From: Actinoplanes lutulentus
Lineage (GTDB): Bacteria; Actinomycetota; Actinomycetes; Mycobacteriales; Micromonosporaceae
Direction of reading: 5' to 3'
DNA length: 64,000 nt
Assembly (NCBI RefSeq): GCF_003259845.1
Contig: NZ_QLMJ01000019.1
Span: 165,865-229,864 of the forward strand
The notes beneath the pieces were generated by a model. The model was not told the origin of the DNA, did not search any database, and saw only the letters and a program-made list of their open reading frames with translations. This document shows, in pieces, positions 59,014-64,000 of the stretch (positions within the stretch are counted from its first letter, which is position 1; the number at the start of each line of letters is the position of its first letter). The translations under genes were made by a program, and so were the position numbers.

Positions 59014-60378
59014 GTGAAAACCCGGCTGTGGCTCAGCGCGGCGGCGACCGCCGCCGGCATCGCATTGATCGGTACGGGAATCGCGGTGGCCCGCCCCGCA
59101 ACCACGGGCGTGTCCACGGCCCTGCCCGAGCCACCGCCCGCCGCGATCAGCCAGGCCGGCAGCCCCGCAGCCGGCACAAATGCCAGCCCTGACGTCAGCA
59201 CCACAGCCAGCAACAGCACCGACGCCTCGGCCTCGACAAGCCCCGGCCCGAGCGAGAGTCCCGGCGCCTCGGTCAGCGCGAGCGCCGCCGCCGCGAATCC
59301 ATCGAAGGCGCCCTCGACGACAACAACCAGCGACTGCGGCACCGGCGCCTTCCAGGCCGAAGCCGTGAAGAACGGCACCACCTGGACCGTACGAAACGGC
59401 GAATCCACGCTCATCACCACACCGGACATGAACACCGCCGTTCAAGCCGCCATCGACAGCCTCACCCCGAACCGCACCACGAAGGAACGCGTCGTCGTCC
59501 GCGGCTCCGGCGACATCCCGGCGGCCGGCCGGATCACCATGCGCAGCTTCACCACGCTCGACGTCTGCGGCACGATCAACGCGACCGGCGCGACGGCCAC
59601 CGACCGCGGCCCGATCTTCGCGCGCGGCGTCACCGACATCGAGGTGCAACACGTCACGGTCACCGGCGCACCTTTGTACGGCATCTTCATGCGCGACGTG
59701 GCGAACGTGAAACTCGGCCAGATCACCATGCGGCTCTCCGGCGGTCTGGGCGTCCGCATCGACAACGGCAACACCGGCGACTACACCAAGAACGTCAAGA
59801 TCGACGATGTGTACGTGTCCGGAGCAGGCTCGCACGCCGTGGAGACGTTCGGCGTGGACGGCCTGACGATCGGCACGGTGACGGCCCGTAATGTCGGCGA
59901 GTCCGGCCTGCTGCTCAACAAGACGATCAACGCGACGATCGGCACGGTGGACGCGGTCGACGCCGGCAACGGAACCGGGTACGCCGCTTTCCGGATGGCG
60001 AACCGCAACGGCCGGGTCGGTGACGCGTACCCGTCCAACATCACTGTCGGCCTGGTCAAGGCCCGCGGCGGTGCGCGGGGCATCTTCTGCGTCTCGGAGA
60101 GCGGCGGTGCCACGATCGGCCGGGTCGACATCGCGGGCACCGGCAACAACGCCATCCTGATCGAGAACTGCTACAACATGACGATCGGGACCAAGGGCGG
60201 CACCGTCACCGGCGGCGGCGAGGTCCGGCTGGCCGCCCGCGCCGAGTTCCCGAACAACAAGGACATCACTTTGCGCGGCTTCACCCTGAAGAACAACACC
60301 ATCCGCGAGACCCCGTGCGCTGACGGCTTCACCCTGACCGGCGTCACCCTGACGAACGCGACCGTCGACCGCTGCTGA
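59014..60378 (+). CDS. Secreted right-handed beta-helix protein
   Basis: A 454-residue protein with a signal peptide (MKTRLWLSAAATAAG, cleavage near AVARPA) and a Ser/Thr/Pro-rich linker to about 110. The rest is built of parallel beta-helix coils, with repeats such as VDGLTIGTVTARNVGES and NATIGTVDAVDAG. Polysaccharide lyases and glycoside hydrolases use this fold. No catalytic triad was identified. I prefer GTG 59014, 8 bases after GGGAG; ATG 58993 and 58969 are upstream in frame. Confidence 0.75.
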   Translation: MKTRLWLSAAATAAGIALIGTGIAVARPATTGVSTALPEPPPAAISQAGSPAAGTNASPDVSTTASNSTDASASTSPGPSESPGASVSASAAAANPSKAPSTTTTSDCGTGAFQAEAVKNGTTWTVRNGESTLITTPDMNTAVQAAIDSLTPNRTTKERVVVRGSGDIPAAGRITMRSFTTLDVCGTINATGATATDRGPIFARGVTDIEVQHVTVTGAPLYGIFMRDVANVKLGQITMRLSGGLGVRIDNGNTGDYTKNVKIDDVYVSGAGSHAVETFGVDGLTIGTVTARNVGESGLLLNKTINATIGTVDAVDAGNGTGYAAFRMANRNGRVGDAYPSNITVGLVKARGGARGIFCVSESGGATIGRVDIAGTGNNAILIENCYNMTIGTKGGTVTGGGEVRLAARAEFPNNKDITLRGFTLKNNTIRETPCADGFTLTGVTLTNATVDRC

Positions 60379-60394
60379 CCGGCGTGTTGTGAGC

Positions 60395-60427
60395 TGGGCC
60401 GCTGGTTTTCACGGCGACGGCGGCCCA
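60395..60427 (+). terminator. Hairpin after the beta-helix gene
   Basis: TGGGCCGC and GCGGCCCA pair across 17 bases, starting 16 bases after the stop. No T-run. It also lies just before the sigma factor start. Confidence 0.5.
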
Positions 60428-60438
60428 CGATAAGGGAC

Positions 60439-61299
60439 ATGACGGATCTCGACGAGGCTGCGGCGGTTTTCACGAGTGTGCGGCCGCGGCTGTTCGGTAT
60501 CGCGTACCGAATGTTGAGCTCTGCCTCGGAGGCCGAGGATCTGGTCCAGGACGTGTGGCTGCGGTGGCAGGCCTACGACCGGTCGGTCGTGGAGAACCCG
60601 GGCGCATTTCTGGCGACGACCACCACCCGGCTCGCGATCAACGCGTTGCAGTCGGCGCGGGCGCGGCGGGAGACCTACATCGGGCCGTGGCTTCCGGAGC
60701 CGGTGGACACGTCCGCCGACCCGTACCTGGGTGCCGAGCGCGGTGAGGCGCTGGAGTTCGCCGCGCTGCTGCTGATGGAGAAGCTGACGCCGAACGAACG
60801 CGCCGCCTATGTGCTGCGGGAGGCGTTCGACTATCCGTACGCCCAGATCGCCGACATCCTGCACTCCACCGAGCCGGCGGTGCGGCAGCTGGTGAGCCGG
60901 GCGAAGAAGCATGTGACCGGTGAACGCAAGGCACCGGTGAACGCGGAGGCGCAGCGGGAACTGCTGACGAACTTCCTGGCGGCGGCCCGGTCCGGTGACA
61001 TGGCGGCGCTGGAGAAGATGTTCACGGTCGACGTGACCAGCCTCTCCGACGGCAACGGCGCCCACCAGGTGTCGCGGTACCCGGTCGACGGCGCTTCGAA
61101 GATCGCTCGTTTTCTCACCACCATCTCGTCCTGGTACTGGGAGGGTCTCACCATCCGCTGGGCCGAGACGAACGGCCGGACCGCGGCCGTTCTGGAGAAG
61201 GACGGGGCCGTGCAGGCGGTCCTCACGGTCAGCGGCACCGACGACGGCATCGATCAGGTGCTGTGGATGATGAACCCGGAGAAACTGGCCGCGGTCTGA
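60439..61299 (+). CDS. sigJ: SigJ-family ECF sigma factor
   Basis: The 286-residue protein has region 2 (PRLFGIAYRMLSSASEAEDL and VQDVWLRWQ), region 4 (LTPNERAAYVLREAFDYPYA) and a C-terminal SnoaL-like domain, the layout of SigJ (ECF41-type) sigma factors. These use the extra domain as an internal regulator in place of an anti-sigma factor. It has a TetR gene one base downstream and may be under that regulator's control. Confidence 0.85.
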   Translation: MTDLDEAAAVFTSVRPRLFGIAYRMLSSASEAEDLVQDVWLRWQAYDRSVVENPGAFLATTTTRLAINALQSARARRETYIGPWLPEPVDTSADPYLGAERGEALEFAALLLMEKLTPNERAAYVLREAFDYPYAQIADILHSTEPAVRQLVSRAKKHVTGERKAPVNAEAQRELLTNFLAAARSGDMAALEKMFTVDVTSLSDGNGAHQVSRYPVDGASKIARFLTTISSWYWEGLTIRWAETNGRTAAVLEKDGAVQAVLTVSGTDDGIDQVLWMMNPEKLAAV

Positions 61300-61300
61300 C

Positions 61301-61891
61301 ATGGGCAGGACGAAGGAGGAGATCCTTCTCGCGGCGGAGCGGATGTTCGCGGGGCAGGGGTTCGAGGTGTCGCTGCGCGAGATCGGCGCCGCCGCCGGCC
61401 AGCGCAACCACTCCGCCGTGCAGTACCACTTCGGCGACAAGGCCGGGCTGGTCAAGGCCCTCTACGAGTACCGGATGGTCCCGCTCAACGCGCACCGCCG
61501 CACGCTGCTCGACGACCTGCACGCCACCGGATCGAGCGGCGATCTGCCGTCCATCGTGCGGGTCTGGCTGACCCCGCTCGCCGACCACGTCGTCAGCCGT
61601 CGCGGTCACAGCTGGTATGTCCGGTTCATCAGCCGGTTCGTACTCTCCGGCAGCTATCAGGAGATGCCGTTCTCCGGCGATTACTTCGCCCCGATGATCG
61701 AGGTGTTCGGCCTGCTCGCACGCCGCCTGCCGAACCTCACCGAGGAACGCCTGCGCACCACCAACCTGCACACCGTGATCGTGCTGGCCGACCTCGAACA
61801 ACGCCTCGACGACCCGGATTTCACCGAGTCCGAGGCCACCGCCGTCGTGGACGAGCTGCTCCTGACCACCCTCGCCGTACTCAACGCCTGA
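61301..61891 (+). CDS. TetR-family transcriptional regulator
   Basis: A 196-residue regulator. The helix-turn-helix is SLREIGAAAGQRNHSAVQYHFGDKAGL, close to a group that reads NHSAVQYHFG. The start is directly after the sigJ stop, so the two are likely cotranscribed. Ligand and operator are unknown. Confidence 0.87.
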   Translation: MGRTKEEILLAAERMFAGQGFEVSLREIGAAAGQRNHSAVQYHFGDKAGLVKALYEYRMVPLNAHRRTLLDDLHATGSSGDLPSIVRVWLTPLADHVVSRRGHSWYVRFISRFVLSGSYQEMPFSGDYFAPMIEVFGLLARRLPNLTEERLRTTNLHTVIVLADLEQRLDDPDFTESEATAVVDELLLTTLAVLNA

Positions 61892-61961
61892 GCCAGTCGT
61901 CCCGCCAGTTCGGCGCGGCCCGGGGCCTCACTCGGCCCAGAGCACATGCAAAATTTGGCTC

Positions 61962-62001
61962 TACACCCACTGCAGATGTGGTCACATCCACAACGGGTGT
62001 A
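61962..62001. terminator. Nested hairpin after the TetR gene
   Basis: TACACCC pairs with GGGTGTA, and inside it TGTGG pairs with CCACA. The 40-bp structure lies about 70 bp past the TetR stop, in an AT-richer stretch between convergent genes. Terminator or processing role is a guess. Confidence 0.4.
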
Positions 62002-62035
62002 ACCACGTTTCGCAGTAGTTCGCCCGCTACCGGCA

Positions 62036-62081
62036 ATCTTGAGCGACTCTCCACCCTTCCAGGTGGACACTCGCTCAAGAT
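62036..62081. terminator. GATCTTGAGCGA-type hairpin (repeat family member)
   Basis: Arms ATCTTGAGCGA and TCGCTCAAGAT enclose 24 bases, with an inner TCCACC/GGTGGA pairing. Same family as 22781-22828. It lies between convergent genes and could stop both transcripts. Confidence 0.6.
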
Positions 62082-62125
62082 CTACAGAACGTCATCGCGC
62101 GGCATGCCTGCGCACTGATCCTGCA

Positions 62126-62593
62126 TCACACGGGCGCGCTACTGATGAAGGCCTCCGGCCGGCACAGTACGGTGATTCGATACGACAGGCCGACGTTGGA
62201 CCAGATCTGGCCCCGCAGCGTGAGGCAGATGCCGACCCGGTCCTCGTGCTCCGGGTGCTCGAAGAAATCCGCACTGGGGTCCGCGATGGCGCCGACCAGC
62301 CCTTGTGTGCCCTGCTTCGTGCCCGCCACCTGAAGCAGGCCGACGGCAATCTGAATCTCGGCGTCGTCAAGCTCGCCGACGGTGTACCAGTGCGTGTCAG
62401 GAAGAAACAACTGCGAGTCGACAACGCGCCGCTGGTAGTTCGGCCCCATCATCCCGGATGCCGGGTCGGGGACGTCACCGATCCACGCCACCCCCGCGAA
62501 GTCGGTGCGCAGCCGCTGAGCGTCGGAGCGGAACTCCGTCACAAGCGTGTCAAAACGAGGCTGGGCGGCGAGGTGCACGGATGCGTCGGTCAT
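62126..62593 (-). CDS. Hypothetical protein
   Basis: I do not recognise this 155-residue soluble protein. The C-terminal half is beta-rich, DRVGICLTLRGQIWSNVGLS. No signal or catalytic motif is visible. It lies at the edge of the lower-GC tail and could be an accessory gene. Confidence 0.55.
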   Translation of the reverse strand: MTDASVHLAAQPRFDTLVTEFRSDAQRLRTDFAGVAWIGDVPDPASGMMGPNYQRRVVDSQLFLPDTHWYTVGELDDAEIQIAVGLLQVAGTKQGTQGLVGAIADPSADFFEHPEHEDRVGICLTLRGQIWSNVGLSYRITVLCRPEAFISSAPV

Positions 62594-62804
62594 GATCGCA
62601 CTCTAATCCGGGCCGGTGACCCCCAACGTGGCCCGGTGTCCATCCCGATCGCCGCCCACCACGCCGAGCAACACGCCTTCAACCGCGACGCAAGGTGCAA
62701 CGAACGCCGGTGACATCCTCTTGCGATGCCCAGACTCACTGACGAGGAGCTTCAAGGCCACGAGCGCACCAGAAAAGGAGCGCGTCGGCCCACGCACAAC
62801 GTTC

Positions 62805-62827
62805 AACTGCCGATGAGAGGGCGTCCA
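62805..62827 (+). repeat. 23-bp direct repeat, copy 1
   Basis: AACTGCCGATGAGAGGGCGT plus CCA. It matches 63504-63526 with one mismatch, in the same orientation. The two copies flank the AAA-type kinase gene. Confidence 0.7.
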
Positions 62828-62868
62828 ACTCAGTTTGCCCGATCCGAAGCGCATGGCACGGTAGATAC

Positions 62869-63438
62869 GTGATCGTGAAGCCCACGCTGTACCTGACGGT
62901 TGGTCTGCCCGGCGCTGGAAAGACGACGCTGGCGAGGCGGCTCGCAGAAGAGCGATGCGCGCTTCGACTTACCCCAGACGAATGGATGGCCCCTCTCTTT
63001 GGGGACGGTGAAGCTGACGGCCGGCGGGACATCCTTGAAGGGCGGATGATCTGGACCGCGCACCAAGTGCTGCAAAGCGGCGCCCCTGTCATCCTGGACT
63101 TCGGATGCTGGGCAAGTGACGAGCGGTACGCGATCCGGGCGATCGCAGAGTCCACGGGCGCTGGTTTTGAGCTGCGATACGTTGCCGTCGACGAATCGGA
63201 ACGTCGGACGCGAGCGCAGCGCCGCTGGCGCGAGAGTCCCGAGTCAACGTTCTTGATGGTCGACTCCGATCATGACCAATCTCTGGCTCAATTTCAGCCC
63301 CCAACAGCGGACGAGCTTGCTCTTACACCGCTTCCGGCACCACCGTCAGGATCAGAGAACTGGCAACACTGGGCGAGCGAGCGCTGGCCAACGCTGCCTC
63401 GCCTAGATCTGGACATCGCAACTGAACAGTCGCCGTGA
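62869..63438 (+). CDS. AAA-family ATP-binding protein (zeta-toxin or polynucleotide-kinase-like)
   Basis: The 189-residue protein has Walker A LTVGLPGAGKTTLARRLAEE and a following VILDFGCWASDERYAIR, which resembles the P-loop kinase group of AAA_33 / zeta-type. It could phosphorylate a small molecule or nucleic acid. There is no antitoxin next to it. GTG start. Codon use is visibly less GC-rich than the window mean, and direct repeats flank it. Confidence 0.75.
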   Translation: MIVKPTLYLTVGLPGAGKTTLARRLAEERCALRLTPDEWMAPLFGDGEADGRRDILEGRMIWTAHQVLQSGAPVILDFGCWASDERYAIRAIAESTGAGFELRYVAVDESERRTRAQRRWRESPESTFLMVDSDHDQSLAQFQPPTADELALTPLPAPPSGSENWQHWASERWPTLPRLDLDIATEQSP

Positions 63439-63503
63439 TCAGTGGTCGAGCTGCGCCATCTCCGGCTCAAGATCGAAGCTCGAGAAATTGTGCAGGAGTT
63501 CCG

Positions 63504-63526
63504 AACTGCCGATGAAAGGGCGTCCA
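63504..63526 (+). repeat. 23-bp direct repeat, copy 2
   Basis: AACTGCCGATGAAAGGGCGT plus CCA, one base different from copy 1. Distance between the copies is 699 bp, centred on the kinase gene. Confidence 0.7.
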
Positions 63527-63555
63527 GTGAATGGCGGCTCGTATTGCAACTAGTT

Positions 63556-63915
63556 CTATAGTGGCAACTCAAGTTCCCACGGGGCGAAAGGTGGCTCCGC
63601 TCGGTACGTGTTGTCACAGACTCGTCGAATCCATTGGGCAGCGCGATACTCCGCGTCGTCATAGTTAGTCACCTCGCCTGTTTCATCGACATCGAGGACG
63701 TTGGCGAAGATGGCGAACGCCTGCTCGAGGCCTGACCCGTGCGACATCAAGATGGGGCGATAGTCGAAATCCTCCAGCAGGTCCATGACGAGCGTGCCGT
63801 TCGCCAGATAAAAGGCGAAGAAGCGAATCGCGGACCTGACGTCCTCGGATAGGTGTGCCACCGGGAGATCATCTCTTAAGGTCGATGCTGAAGGACCAAC
63901 GCGCTCAACTGGCAC
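63556..63915 (-). CDS. Hypothetical protein, lower-GC accessory gene
   Basis: I do not recognise this 119-residue protein. It is acidic with helical content (IRFFAFYLANGTLVMDLLED) and has no signal peptide. It starts with a GTG near AGAGGG and is visibly less GC-rich, like its neighbour. No partner gene is visible up to the end of the window. Confidence 0.5.
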   Translation of the reverse strand: MPVERVGPSASTLRDDLPVAHLSEDVRSAIRFFAFYLANGTLVMDLLEDFDYRPILMSHGSGLEQAFAIFANVLDVDETGEVTNYDDAEYRAAQWIRRVCDNTYRAEPPFAPWELELPL

Positions 63916-64000
63916 CCCTCTGTGTCAAGAGGCGGTGAGAAGCGGTGCTCTAAGCTGGTCTTCGGCGGGTCCGGGAAGTGACTTCTCCGAAGTGTCGACC

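Noticed and set aside
1..64000. Insertion sequences, integrases or prophage genes
   Set aside because: No transposase, integrase or phage structural protein was recognised in any frame.

Overview
The window is very GC-rich DNA with strong third-position G/C bias, GTG and TTG starts, many overlapping stop/start pairs, and actinobacterial families (LAL-type LuxR regulators, SigJ-type sigma factor, GAF/ANTAR proteins, many TetR regulators, a ClpC unfoldase, an LPXTG surface protein). This fits a filamentous actinomycete; Micromonosporaceae, for example an Actinoplanes relative, is my best guess from protein style, not a proof. No rRNA, tRNA, CRISPR array, transposase or phage module was found. 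The window reads as ordinary chromosomal accessory and regulatory DNA.

Layout. 1-6.8 kb: the end of a membrane STAND/NACHT-type protein, then a minus-strand run of catabolic enzymes (lactate 2-monooxygenase type, D-cysteine desulfhydrase/ACC deaminase type, a ThDP enzyme overlapping a cyclase-family hydrolase) and a secreted lipase. 6.8-7.7 kb: a non-coding array of 39-bp imperfect palindromes. 7.7-13.3 kb: molybdenum locus (moeA divergent from an FAD protein and modABC). 13.3-16.8 kb: ABC exporter divergent from its likely two-component system. 17-22 kb: anchored secreted protein, DoxX/TetR pair, TetR, large acyl-CoA dehydrogenase. 22-28.2 kb: lipoprotein, second repeat locus, TetR/epimerase pair with tandem operators, NarL-type two-component system, fumarylacetoacetase-family protein, a VapBC-like toxin-antitoxin pair. 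28.2-31.2 kb: LPXTG surface protein with a nuclease-like motif set. 31.2-39.7 kb: two alpha/beta hydrolases, two giant LAL regulators in tandem, MscS channel, HAD phosphatase. 39.7-45.3 kb: XRE-STAND-TPR regulator, third repeat locus, DUF4037 protein, a PH-domain gene broken by an amber codon, an unknown protein. 45.3-49.7 kb: a ClpC paralogue without its middle domain and two GAF-ANTAR proteins, one fused to an anti-sigma-type kinase. 49.8-54 kb: unknown protein and a complete ECF vitamin/metal transporter. 54-62 kb: PmoA-like remnant, LacI regulator divergent from an MFS exporter, TetR divergent from an FAD monooxygenase, secreted beta-helix protein, SigJ plus TetR. 62-64 kb: lower-GC accessory genes.

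How parts work together. The mod genes import molybdate and MoeA inserts it into molybdopterin. Several regulator/target pairs are visible with their operators: TetR (TGTCAG repeats) and the epimerase, LacI (TAGAACGTTCTA) and the MFS exporter, TetR (TGCAATATTGCA) and the monooxygenase. 

The most unusual signal is non-coding. Three intergenic loci (about 7.0, 22.8 and 42.2 kb) carry copies of one 39-bp imperfect palindrome of fixed length, repeated with a 61-62 bp period. The same loci also hold long GTAGCTCAG-containing inverted repeats, and the last two hold all or part of GATCTTGAG hairpins. I know of no name for this family and it has no protein-coding explanation, since the period is not a multiple of three. 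It looks like a REP/MITE-like mosaic and is the best candidate for an undescribed system here.
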